Shown here: one piece after another, positions 8,235 to 16,649 of the stretch
Position numbering within the stretch: position 1 is the first letter of the stretch
Layout of the letters: each line of letters begins with the position of its first letter
Assembly (NCBI RefSeq): GCF_019550795.1
Contig: NZ_CP080545.1
Coordinates: 4,622,001 to 4,686,000, forward strand
Origin: Paenibacillus sp. sptzw28
Lineage (GTDB): Bacteria > Bacillota > Bacilli > Paenibacillales > Paenibacillaceae
Reading direction: 5' to 3'
DNA length: 64,000 bases
The notes under the pieces: generated by a model
Databases searched by the model: none
What the model saw: the letters and a program-made list of their open reading frames with translations, nothing else
Told to the model about the DNA's origin: nothing
Program-made: the position numbers and the translations under genes

Positions 8235-8603
8235 TTATCCAAGAAAACCCAACCGATTTGTATTCGGTGAAGTAATGATATTAGGCTCTCCGCTTCGGGT
8301 AGAGTCTTGAGGAATAGCGTTTAATTTCAGAGTTAATTCCGTAAACCAGGCTTCGTCTCTGACGGATAGAGCGATATCGATCAGACTTTCAATCTGCTGC
8401 TTGTTGACTAGTGAAGTCACGGGCAGCTTCTTCACCGATTGCTCCCGTATTTCGACTTTTTTTCCAACCGCAGTCTCATTATCCGATGCAACAACGTATA
8501 TGGCCACGGTGCCCTGCAATAAATCAACGGATTCGATAAAACCGTGCACCAATTCTCCTTGATTAGTATTTCCCTGCACCCATTCGCCGATTTCAAATTT
8601 CAT
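8235..8603 (-). CDS. IDEAL-domain-like small protein
   Basis: A 122-residue protein. The first 60 residues look like a small beta barrel (MKFEIGEWVQGN, GFIESVDLLQGTVAIYVV); the second part, SLIDIALSVRDEAWFTELTLKLNAI, matches the pattern of the IDEAL domain (hydrophobic-IDxAL-x3-D-x-x-hydrophobic-x-x-L) found in small Bacillales proteins. Start at 8603 set by GGTGG at 8 bases. Its promoter carries an inverted repeat over the -10. Function unknown. Confidence 0.7.
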   Translation of the reverse strand: MKFEIGEWVQGNTNQGELVHGFIESVDLLQGTVAIYVVASDNETAVGKKVEIREQSVKKLPVTSLVNKQQIESLIDIALSVRDEAWFTELTLKLNAIPQDSTRSGEPNIITSPNTNRLGFLG

Positions 8604-8721
8604 CACAATTACCACCGCCTAATCAAAATTATAGACACAATATTCGAAGCAACCCTAACAGCCACCTGCCGCATTCTTCACTAATGACTCATTGTATGCC
8701 GCGTAATGCGTTCTTGTAATA

Positions 8722-8755
8722 CTGTAATTATAATGGTTACAGTTTTAAATTGCAA
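8722..8755 (-). promoter_or_regulatory. Promoter with overlapping inverted repeat
   Basis: Minus strand TTGCAA (8755-8750), 17-base spacer, TATAAT (8732-8727). The inverted repeat CTGTAA/TTACAG (8722-8727 and 8737-8742, nine-base gap) covers the -10, so a dimeric repressor could block it. It serves the IDEAL-like gene with a leader of about 115 bases. Confidence 0.6.
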
Positions 8756-8836
8756 TCCCTTGTGCACAAATTAATGCCGCACTTCCGTTATTGCGATCCT
8801 CATGATTCCCGCCGATGTTGTCCAGAATACAGCAAA

Positions 8837-8867
8837 GGCCGCCCGAAACATTAAGTTTCGGGCGGCC
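8837..8867 (-). terminator. Strong terminator of the GH105 operon
   Basis: A perfect 13-bp stem (8837-8849 with 8855-8867, five-base loop) is followed on the minus strand by TTTGCTGTATT, 18 bases after the GH105 stop. Confidence 0.85.
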
Positions 8868-8884
8868 TCCAAGCCTCCGGTTAT

Positions 8885-11146
8885 CTAGCGGGAGGGTATA
8901 AGGGTGTTCTTCAAAAACGATTGCAGCTTCTCCGCTTCAACCCCGGCGAGCATCATAATACCGATGCCGTGATTGTCGTTAAGCACGGTGGTCAGATCGT
9001 ATTTGTAATAATCCGGGGAGTACGAATACCGTGACCCGCTGCAGACTCCGTACACATTCCCTTGACGGTCGATCGCTTTGGAAGTCAATCCCCGCCATGC
9101 TTTCAAGGCTGCGGCGCCGTATTTCTCCGGCTCCTCCAGCCATCCGAATCGGACGCCTCTGGCAAAAGCGTATGCGAACATCGCCGTACACGATGCCTCT
9201 TCATAAGCATCCGGCTCTGTAAGGACCTGCCGCCACAGACCCGATTCTCCCTGCAGCGCGGCGACTCCGGCGCACATCTCCCGGAAGAACGACAGAAGTG
9301 CAGGTCTGTCCGGATGATCCCCGGGCAAGCTTTCAAGCAGCTCCGAAAGCGAGAACAGGCACCAGCCGTTGCCCCTTCCCCAAGGGATTCGCGTTGCTTT
9401 GCCGTACTTGAAATCGAACACATGTGACATAACGCCCCACTCGGGAATAAACAAATAATTGCGGAACAGGAGGAACTGTTTTGCCGCATCGTCGATATAT
9501 TGGCGTTCGCCGGTTGTTTTGTAATACCTCGCTAGAAACGGCGTACTCATGTACAGGTCGTCCGCCCAAATCGTATCGGCTGAATATTCGCCTATACAGA
9601 GACGGTAATAAGCGCCGTCCGGTCTCCGTTCCAGTCTGTTTGCCATGAAATCGGCGATGACGTCCGCAACGGGCAGGAAGCTTTCGTCTTGGAATTCAAG
9701 GTAAGTCTCCAGCATGGCTGAACCGAAAGACCCGCAGTTATCGAGCATTTTCATCAGCACAAGCTGCTGGTTAAGAGATGGAAAACCATACCGCTCCCGG
9801 TCCCAAAGCGAATAGCTGTACATGTCCGTACAGCTCGCGACATGATTGCGCGCATACCCAGCAATATCGTCGCGTCCGAGGGCACGTGCAGCTTGGAGAA
9901 GACCGTAAATCGTGACGCCCAGCGGGTAATCCCAGCGGGCGAAATTCGTCGAAGAACCGGTGGTCCATTTGTTGCTCAGCATTGCATTCTCATAATAAGG
10001 CCGTACATTCAGGAGCGGGCCGTCGAGCGTCCAGTAGGTTTGCCCGTCAGGCTTCCCTTCGCCGTCGACCTTGTCGAATAAACGCTTAACAGATTGTATC
10101 CGTACGGGATCGGGCAGGTCATACGCCGGCAAGAGCGGTCCAGCATACAGCCATGGCTGATCCGTTCCATGTACCGGAATGGGCTGCTCGAACCGTACTT
10201 TCCCGCCCGCAGCGCTAACCGCGAGCTCGAAGCCCCAACCGCTCGCTCCGCCGACCGTCCGGACAAGCACGCTGCTTCTGCCCGGAGTGACCGGAAGCTC
10301 CCGGCGGAAGCTTCCCGCTTCAGTAAGCTCAATGATCTGTTTGCCGTCCAGCCATATCGTCGTGACGCCGTGGACTCTTCCTTCCCAAACTGCCGTGCCG
10401 TCAACTGCCGGAAGCTGCAGTGCGGACCAGGCGTATGCCGCTGCAGGGGTTCCCGGCAAACCGAAGATCCGTTCACAGTTCGGCTTCGCGGCTTCCTCTT
10501 CATCCCAGCTTAGCCGGGGAAGCCACTTGATTCCTGATCCATTGTCCGATTCCGGGGATCTGTAATCCGGGAACGAACCGTTCTCTCCGTAAACCGGTTC
10601 CGCTGCAGGCTCGGAGAAGATCCAGCCGGCCGCGCCCGCACGGTCCGCGAAGGGTGAGAGAACGTTCAGGATGCGAACCTTCGCTTCCTCCGCGCCGAAC
10701 AGGCACCCGAAGCCAGCTTCCGTCTTGCGCGTCTCGATAAGCAGGGTATTCCACCCTTTATCCAAAGTTAGCGGAATGACCGCTTTTGCGGCCGGATTCA
10801 GTTCATCCATGACGCTTGAGCGGTAACAGAGCTTTTCATTGAGATACAGCCTTACCGGGCTGAACGGTTTAAGGCCGCTGTCGATCGACCGTTCCCCGTC
10901 GCTCCACACAAGTGCGAAGGCATAAGCGTACTCGCCGGCTTTCGCCGCAGGCAGCTTTGCAGACAGATCGATATCGTAATAGCCTTCTTTCGTCTGCAAT
11001 ATGCCCGCCTCGGAGAAAGCCCGGAGTGCATAAGGCGTCTCCGGGTTGGCTCCGATGTACCGATTGGCAAGCACGGTAAGAATTTGTTTGTCGTCTTTAC
11101 CCATCCAATAGCCGGCGCTTTCGCGCGGCTCGATATATTCCGTCAT
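8885..11146 (-). CDS. GH105/GH88-type unsaturated glucuronyl/galacturonyl hydrolase with long N-terminal extension
   Basis: Enzyme that by family hydrolyses the 4,5-unsaturated uronic acid left at the non-reducing end by pectin or rhamnogalacturonan lyases. The catalytic (alpha/alpha)6 domain is the C-terminal half (about residues 350-753), with IWADDLYMSTPFLARYY holding the expected catalytic Asp, WGRGNGW, and the LWRQVL segment near the end. The 340-residue N-terminal part is beta-rich (GYWMGKDDKQIL..., WLYAGPLLPAY) and looks like one or two carbohydrate-binding or accessory domains; YteR/YesR enzymes are only about 370 residues, so this is about twice the usual length. No signal peptide: cytoplasmic. 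Start 11146 chosen for GGAGGT at 6 bases rather than the ATG six bases earlier. Last gene of a three-gene operon. Confidence 0.9.
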   Translation of the reverse strand: MTEYIEPRESAGYWMGKDDKQILTVLANRYIGANPETPYALRAFSEAGILQTKEGYYDIDLSAKLPAAKAGEYAYAFALVWSDGERSIDSGLKPFSPVRLYLNEKLCYRSSVMDELNPAAKAVIPLTLDKGWNTLLIETRKTEAGFGCLFGAEEAKVRILNVLSPFADRAGAAGWIFSEPAAEPVYGENGSFPDYRSPESDNGSGIKWLPRLSWDEEEAAKPNCERIFGLPGTPAAAYAWSALQLPAVDGTAVWEGRVHGVTTIWLDGKQIIELTEAGSFRRELPVTPGRSSVLVRTVGGASGWGFELAVSAAGGKVRFEQPIPVHGTDQPWLYAGPLLPAYDLPDPVRIQSVKRLFDKVDGEGKPDGQTYWTLDGPLLNVRPYYENAMLSNKWTTGSSTNFARWDYPLGVTIYGLLQAARALGRDDIAGYARNHVASCTDMYSYSLWDRERYGFPSLNQQLVLMKMLDNCGSFGSAMLETYLEFQDESFLPVADVIADFMANRLERRPDGAYYRLCIGEYSADTIWADDLYMSTPFLARYYKTTGERQYIDDAAKQFLLFRNYLFIPEWGVMSHVFDFKYGKATRIPWGRGNGWCLFSLSELLESLPGDHPDRPALLSFFREMCAGVAALQGESGLWRQVLTEPDAYEEASCTAMFAYAFARGVRFGWLEEPEKYGAAALKAWRGLTSKAIDRQGNVYGVCSGSRYSYSPDYYKYDLTTVLNDNHGIGIMMLAGVEAEKLQSFLKNTLIPSR

Positions 11147-11236
11147 TCTCATACCTCCATGTTCGGCCGGAAAGCAAGCGCTGCAGGTAATCCTCCCCGC
11201 ACCGCAGACATCCGGCAGCGTTCAATCCGGTTAATG

Positions 11237-12991
11237 CTATAAATCTGTGACAGCAGGTGACAAACGTATGAAGATTTCCTTCTCGAACGGCGTCATAACG
11301 TTGACCAGAAGCGTACGGCAGCCGGCCGGATACGAAGCGCCCCGTACTGAAGATGCCAAGTGCTCGTGATCCCCGCCTGTAACCTCCAGCCAATCGCTTT
11401 CCGTTATATATCGGACCGCTCCACCCGTCCAGAAGGATGCATTCTCTCCTGCCGGCTTTAACCCGTCTGCAATAATTTCGCCCTCGCCGCCGAACACAAG
11501 AGAGATCTGGGTCATCACTTCGGCAGGCTCGTCAGAACGGACCCGAAGCTTCCAGCCGTCAGAAGACTCTGTTATATCCGCCTCGACGGTATGCTTCTGA
11601 CTGTGGGTAAGCGGACGCTGATGATGCGGGAGAAGGTACCACGGACTGACAGGCTGCTTCGCGGCTTCAGGAAGCAAGTGCCCCGGCACAGGACCGTAGT
11701 AGCCTTTCTCCTGGACGGCCGTCAGCCGATACCCGTTATCCAGCGGCTCCATATGCGTCATCGGGACGAATCCCGGTTCGAAATACGAAGCGATTTGTAC
11801 GGCCAGCAGGCGAGTGCTGCCGTGGCGAAGCGCGAAGAAGGAAGACGTCTCCGTCATGATCGTCACGCTTGTATTGCCGCTGCGCTGCCGCGCAACCTGC
11901 GAGCCGAAATCGGTATGCAGCCGGCTGTGTTTAATCCGGCCCCCATGTCCTGCCGCCTCGATTTCCTTCAAGTAATCGGCGCGCAGGAATGATCCGTTAA
12001 TCATCTTCCGGTAATGCGTCGGGAGCTCAGCCGGGCTTACCCCGGGATCCCGCAGTGACGGATCGAGCAAATATCCGAGAAGCGCATTATTCGGTAGGCC
12101 TCCGGGATGCTTCAGAAACCCGCCGGCCCAAGCCGCCATGGCGGCGAACAGCGGATCGCGGTCCAGATGCGCCATAATCGTATAAGCCGGAAAGTAGCCT
12201 GCCAGACTGTGTACATGACCGAAATCCTGACGACCGGAATAATCCGTAACTACCTCTCCGGACGGATGGACGAGATAAACCATCATCCGTAAATTGGCCC
12301 GCACCGGCTCCAGCAGCTGAGGCCTGTTCAATAATCTCGCGGCATGAATCAGCATGATGTCGCTGACTGCGTTGTAGATGCCGTTGCTGCGTTCGGTCCA
12401 CTCGCCGTCCGGTGTGCAGTCCATACCCTCGGCAAGCCACTGCTCCGCCCGCCGCGCCGCTTCCTCAATGCCGAACAGCTGGTGAATATACCCGAGCGCC
12501 GCGCAAAGAACCCATCGATGATTCGGCGTGTGGCAGCCTCCCGTGAGCATGGCCGGAATCGACCGTTCCAGAAACAGCCGCATCTTCGCGATTACAGGTC
12601 CCAGCGGTGCCCATCCGTCGGCTGCAAGCAGCTGATAGAGCTGCGAATAACCGACAATCACAAATGCCGTATCCGGCGGCGAATGATAATTCGTCCACCC
12701 GGGGGATATCGTCCCGTCGCCGTGCTGGAAGCGCAGCATATAATCCGAAGCGAGGCTTAACCGTTCAAGCAGTTCCTTATCGTGATAGTACGCCGAATCT
12801 GGATTGACCAACGCAGCGGTCCATATCGCCATCGTATCCGGCGTACCGCCGTTATGGTTGGGCCATGCGATACCGTTCTGCGGGTCAACGACGCCGCCGT
12901 AGTACCGGCTGTCCCTTCCCAGCACCTGGCCGGCCATACCGGCCTGCACCAGAGCGTCGTTTAATGATACAAGCCTCCGATACTCAGACAT
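11237..12991 (-). CDS. Uncharacterised protein, probable alpha/alpha-toroid carbohydrate-active enzyme
   Basis: A 584-residue cytoplasmic protein (no signal peptide) not assigned to a family. The first 380 residues are helical with motifs typical of (alpha/alpha) toroids: WPNHNGGTPDTMAIW, FQHGDGTISPGWTNYHSPPDT, TPNHRWVLCAALGYIHQLFG, EWTERSNGIYNAVSDIMLI, SGRQDFGHVHSLAGYF. The last 200 residues are beta-rich, like the sandwich of heparinase II-type lyases. Conserved-looking His, Asp and Tyr residues could form an active site. Its start codon overlaps the stop of the isomerase gene (TAATG), so it is translationally coupled, and GH105 follows 90 bases on. A role in breakdown of uronic-acid oligosaccharides is inferred from this operon. 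Confidence 0.8.
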   Translation of the reverse strand: MSEYRRLVSLNDALVQAGMAGQVLGRDSRYYGGVVDPQNGIAWPNHNGGTPDTMAIWTAALVNPDSAYYHDKELLERLSLASDYMLRFQHGDGTISPGWTNYHSPPDTAFVIVGYSQLYQLLAADGWAPLGPVIAKMRLFLERSIPAMLTGGCHTPNHRWVLCAALGYIHQLFGIEEAARRAEQWLAEGMDCTPDGEWTERSNGIYNAVSDIMLIHAARLLNRPQLLEPVRANLRMMVYLVHPSGEVVTDYSGRQDFGHVHSLAGYFPAYTIMAHLDRDPLFAAMAAWAGGFLKHPGGLPNNALLGYLLDPSLRDPGVSPAELPTHYRKMINGSFLRADYLKEIEAAGHGGRIKHSRLHTDFGSQVARQRSGNTSVTIMTETSSFFALRHGSTRLLAVQIASYFEPGFVPMTHMEPLDNGYRLTAVQEKGYYGPVPGHLLPEAAKQPVSPWYLLPHHQRPLTHSQKHTVEADITESSDGWKLRVRSDEPAEVMTQISLVFGGEGEIIADGLKPAGENASFWTGGAVRYITESDWLEVTGGDHEHLASSVRGASYPAGCRTLLVNVMTPFEKEIFIRLSPAVTDL

Positions 12992-13965
12992 TATTGTCCC
13001 TGCCCTTCGCCCGATTTGTTCTTTAGTGCGGAGATTTTACCCGTTATGAGCGCATGGCTTTCCTCAATTTCCTCCGGCGTGCAGGCCGATTTGAGCTCGT
13101 ACACCTTGACCCTCGCCCTGTCGATAATAGCGAGAAAACGGTCGAAGAACGACATGTCCTTGCTATTCACATAGGGGCACCAATGGTCGGACAAGCCTAT
13201 CGTCTCATGGATATGCACACCGATGATATCATCGATCATCTCGCCGGCTTCCTTGGCATTATCGTACAAGCCCATCCGGTCCATCATCATGCCGTGGCCG
13301 ATATCGTACCACAAATAAACCGGCGCGCCCTTCAAACGGTTGATAACCGTTTTCGCCTCCTGCAATGTCGGCATCTGGTAGCACCGCGAGCGGGTTTCAA
13401 TACCGAACGCTACGTCATAGCCTTTGGCTGCCGAGCGCTCGCACACTTCTTCAAGACTGTCTCCGATTCGGCGCAAATACTGTCCGCTGAGCGATTCGCG
13501 CCGGTCCAGCATTTCCCGCCAAAGCTGTGTATACGCTGGGGAATCCGGACCCTGCTCGTTATAGATGCCTTTCAGCTGCTGGTCGATGTTGCAGGGGAAA
13601 GGAACCTCTCCCGGATGAACCACGACCGCCTTCGCCCCGTAACGGTGCGCATATTCCGCCGACTGCAGCAGAAGCTCGATCGCACGGACCCGCTTCTCTT
13701 CGTCGTCAAAGCCAAGCAGTACGGAATCCGTACCGTAATCGGGATCCGGAGTATGCGGAAAGGTATTGTGCACGCTCGAAACGCCGATCTCCCCCCGTTC
13801 GATCATCGGTTCGATCGTCGTCAGCATTTCCTTCGTTACGTTATAGTTGAGCTCCACTTGCCGGAATCCTAGCGAACGGATTTCCTCCGCCATCGCACGT
13901 CCTTCGGTATGACGCTTTATATTCCAGCATGTAGAGAATGAATATTCCCCTTTCGGTGTATGCAT
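12991..13965 (-). CDS. Sugar phosphate isomerase/epimerase (xylose isomerase-like TIM barrel)
   Basis: A 324-residue protein of the AP endonuclease 2/xylose isomerase-like fold. Metal-ligand positions of the family are visible: VVVHPGEV, FGIETRSR (Glu), LWYDIGHGM (Asp, His), GVHIHETIG (His) and VYELKSA (Glu). It would isomerise or epimerise a sugar or sugar acid freed by the operon hydrolases; the substrate cannot be told. First gene of the operon; start supported by GGGAGGT five bases upstream. A direct-repeat operator lies 185-220 bases upstream. Confidence 0.88.
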   Translation of the reverse strand: MHTPKGEYSFSTCWNIKRHTEGRAMAEEIRSLGFRQVELNYNVTKEMLTTIEPMIERGEIGVSSVHNTFPHTPDPDYGTDSVLLGFDDEEKRVRAIELLLQSAEYAHRYGAKAVVVHPGEVPFPCNIDQQLKGIYNEQGPDSPAYTQLWREMLDRRESLSGQYLRRIGDSLEEVCERSAAKGYDVAFGIETRSRCYQMPTLQEAKTVINRLKGAPVYLWYDIGHGMMMDRMGLYDNAKEAGEMIDDIIGVHIHETIGLSDHWCPYVNSKDMSFFDRFLAIIDRARVKVYELKSACTPEEIEESHALITGKISALKNKSGEGQGQ

Positions 13966-14150
13966 AAGGACCTCCCGTCATTGCCGCCCCGGATCAGGCG
14001 GATCGCCTTTTTTATCTGTTGACCCTATACCGCTTCAGGCATAAAACCTCTCTTCGGCATGGCCCCAGTATGGCATGCGATTGCCCGGACCCGCAATAAA
14101 CTAGTTTCGGGAGGATACATTGGAAGCGAAAGCCCAACTGCCGCAAAAAA

Positions 14151-14182
14151 TAAACCATTTTCACAGCGCTAAACCATTTTCA
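14151..14182 (-). promoter_or_regulatory. Pair of 13-bp direct repeats, probable AraC-type operator
   Basis: TGAAAATGGTTTA occurs twice in the same orientation on the minus strand (14182-14170 and 14163-14151), start-to-start 19 bases, about two helical turns. It lies between the membrane AraC regulator and the isomerase-GH105 operon, upstream of the latter. Tandem direct repeats at this spacing are how AraC/XylS proteins usually bind. No clear -10/-35 pair was found downstream, as expected of an activator-dependent promoter. Confidence 0.55.
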
Positions 14183-14218
14183 AAACCCTGATTTCATGCG
14201 AGAAAACCCTTACAAATG

Positions 14219-16489
14219 TTAGCCTGCAGCTGGATCCGGCTTCATCTTCAGCTTGCGGTAATCGCCCGGCGTTATGCCGGTTAGCCGTTTGAATACGCGG
14301 CCGAATGTAATGGAATTCGCATAACCTACCGCCATCGCGATTTCCTGAATCGGCGCCTCCGTTTCGGCGAGCAGATGTTCCGCCCGCTGCATGCGGAGCT
14401 GAACGAGAAAGTCGACGAATTTCATATCGAACTCGATTTTGAACAGGTAGCTGGCATACTTCGCCGAGATCTGAAACCGGTCGCTCAGATGCTTCAGGGA
14501 CAGATCGGGGTTGGAGAAATGCTCTTCGATATAATTTCTCATCTCGTTTATCATAGCCTTGTAGCTCTTCGTCTCGCTGACAGCGACGTACGTACGGTAA
14601 ATATCCGTCAAATATTCCGATAATACGGCCTGCATATGGCCTAGTGTGACCGAACGATTAAGCTTCAGCCGCCATTCTTCCGCCCGCTCGCCCGATAACT
14701 GGTCGTGAAGAGAGTCCGACATGTCGCTTAGCTCGCGGCCAAGCATATGAAGAAGCGCCTGAATCAGCGATCTTATCTCCTCATCCTTCAATAAATCCGC
14801 CTCTAATGAGATGAATATTTGTTCCAACCGCTGACGCCATTCGTCGCTTGTCAATCTGAAAGCTTTTACGAGCTCAGCAATCATTTGCAAATATTGATAG
14901 GACTCCTTCGGCGCGGCGCCCAGCAAGTCGTCGCTCATGACAACGGAATCCTTGCCCAGCGATAACTTGTGCTGCAAAGCGGCAGCAGCCGTATTGTAGG
15001 AATTCTGAACGCCGTGATAATCATCCGCAGCTGAGCCGATGCCAAAAGACAACCGGATGCGCAGATTCTCCTCCACCCAAAGACGGCTCTGATCCGCCCA
15101 GGCGCGCAGCTGATCTTTAACATCCAGGGATTCATCGGGAACGACAAATATAAGCCCGGCCCTGCTGCCGCTGATCCATTCCGCCCATCCATGCGCTCCG
15201 CCGCTTCGGGTTAATTCCTGAAATACGTTAATCAACGCGAACTTTAATGTATTCTGATCCCAGGCGGAATAGCTGCTTTGAAATTCGCTATATTGGTTGA
15301 TTTCCGTTACAACGACGTACAATTTTGCCGCAGACGCGTCTTTAGGCAGTAAAGAACCGAGCTGCTCAAGCCGCTGCTCTACAGTGTTCAATCGTTCTCC
15401 TCCGATCATATCCAGGAAGAGCTGCCGCCTGCGCACAAGCAAATTCTCATGATGCTCTTTCTCGTAATCCATCGTCTGATTAATCAGGCTTTCCAGCGCG
15501 CTGTCGATTAAAGACAGCTCGTCTGTCTTCGGCCTCCCGTCTTCTATCCGGAGCTGCATCGATTGAATACGGTTCATCATCACCTTAATCGGTTCATAAT
15601 TTCTTCTTGTAATATAAATAATATAAATGACAGCGCACACTACCGTAAGAATACCAATTACGATCCATACGTATGAAATGACGGAAACCCATGCGAACAG
15701 CTGTCCTGCCTTGATGCCGCTCTCGAACGTCCAACCCAGCTCGGGCGAGTGAAGCGTCGTCAGCACCTTGCCCGACTGCTGCTCCGGTTCGCCGCCGTTC
15801 GAGTGCGCCCTGTAGATCAGTTTCCCGTTATTGTCGAAGATCTGAAGGAAAGATTCCACACTGTTCGTCATCTGGTCGACGTTCCGCTCGAGTGCGTGCA
15901 TACTGACATTGATTACGATCATCCCTTGCGAGCCAAATGGCAGCGGAAGCCTCTTGTACATAGAGATAACCTGCGTCGGTTGATCCGTAGTCGCAGCCTC
16001 TCCGATATCCTGGTACTTTCGTACGTCGGACCACCCGCGGAAATCCGGAGCGCGCAGCGCCTTTTCGATAAACGAACGGTCCTTAAACGAAGCCAAATCG
16101 GATCGTCCGTTAAGGGTGAGAATGCTTTTGTCCGAATCGCGGTAGATATAGATCGATTGAATCAAATCATTATTGCTTGTAATATTCCGCATACTGTCGA
16201 CCAGATCGTACAGCTGCATACCTTCCTCATCTTTGGATGAGGAGGAATTGAGAAAAGCGTTATAATCCGGATTGAACTCGACTTCCTTCAATACAGTCAT
16301 TTCGATTTCCGTCATCGAGCGGTCCAGGCTGTCGGCAATATATCCCGTCGATATCCGGTCTGCTTTCTCGGTTTCTTTGCGCGAGGTTTCACTGACAATA
16401 ATGAACGAGAGAAATATTATAATCGACACCGTAAGAACGAATATTGGAAAATAGGATAGCAGCAGCCGGCGGTACCAGTTCTTTCGCAA
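14219..16489 (-). CDS. Membrane-anchored AraC-family regulator (YesS/YtdP type)
   Basis: A 756-residue one-component sensor-regulator. Residues 10-33 form a membrane anchor (LLLSYFPIFVLTVSIIIFLSFIIV is cut here to its core), then about 230 residues of extracytoplasmic Cache-like sensor, a second segment near residue 275 (VWIVIGILTVVCAVIYIIYI), a HAMP-like linker, a central region, and a C-terminal AraC domain with both helix-turn-helix units (LSLKHLSDRFQISAKYASYLF; IQEIAMAVGYANSITFGRVFKRLTG). Length and order match B. subtilis YesS and YtdP, next to rhamnogalacturonan genes. Start is TTG at 16489 (GGAG ten bases upstream). Likely activator of the operon on its far side. Confidence 0.92.
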   Translation of the reverse strand: MRKNWYRRLLLSYFPIFVLTVSIIIFLSFIIVSETSRKETEKADRISTGYIADSLDRSMTEIEMTVLKEVEFNPDYNAFLNSSSSKDEEGMQLYDLVDSMRNITSNNDLIQSIYIYRDSDKSILTLNGRSDLASFKDRSFIEKALRAPDFRGWSDVRKYQDIGEAATTDQPTQVISMYKRLPLPFGSQGMIVINVSMHALERNVDQMTNSVESFLQIFDNNGKLIYRAHSNGGEPEQQSGKVLTTLHSPELGWTFESGIKAGQLFAWVSVISYVWIVIGILTVVCAVIYIIYITRRNYEPIKVMMNRIQSMQLRIEDGRPKTDELSLIDSALESLINQTMDYEKEHHENLLVRRRQLFLDMIGGERLNTVEQRLEQLGSLLPKDASAAKLYVVVTEINQYSEFQSSYSAWDQNTLKFALINVFQELTRSGGAHGWAEWISGSRAGLIFVVPDESLDVKDQLRAWADQSRLWVEENLRIRLSFGIGSAADDYHGVQNSYNTAAAALQHKLSLGKDSVVMSDDLLGAAPKESYQYLQMIAELVKAFRLTSDEWRQRLEQIFISLEADLLKDEEIRSLIQALLHMLGRELSDMSDSLHDQLSGERAEEWRLKLNRSVTLGHMQAVLSEYLTDIYRTYVAVSETKSYKAMINEMRNYIEEHFSNPDLSLKHLSDRFQISAKYASYLFKIEFDMKFVDFLVQLRMQRAEHLLAETEAPIQEIAMAVGYANSITFGRVFKRLTGITPGDYRKLKMKPDPAAG

Positions 16490-16545
16490 ACCTGCATCAC
16501 TCCTGCCTTATTGGGAAAAATAGGTTAAGCGTTTTACCTACCTCT

Positions 16546-16573
16546 ATTGTAGCATGAGCGGCCGCTGTCGGAA
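16546..16573 (-). promoter_or_regulatory. Promoter of the membrane AraC regulator
   Basis: Minus strand: TTCCGA (16573-16568), 16-base spacer ending TGC, TACAAT (16551-16546), i.e. an extended -10 of the TGnTACAAT form. It would give the regulator its own transcript apart from the importer genes. Confidence 0.55.
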
Positions 16574-16577
16574 ACAC

Positions 16578-16612
16578 GGAAAAAGGGACAGGCAGCAGCT
16601 CCCATCCCTTAG
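16578..16612 (-). terminator. Probable terminator after the binding-protein gene
   Basis: Minus strand: AAGGGA (16610-16605) pairs with TCCCTT (16588-16583), with extra partial pairing outside, followed by TTTTCC. The stem is short but well placed 38 bases past the stop. Confidence 0.45.
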
Positions 16613-16649
16613 TTCCGGCGTATTGAGTTTATTTCATTTCGTTTACAGC

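Noticed and set aside
14010..14040. Short GC hairpin with T6 (AGGCG/CGCCT) on the plus strand
   Set aside because: Five-base stem with no plus-strand gene upstream to terminate.
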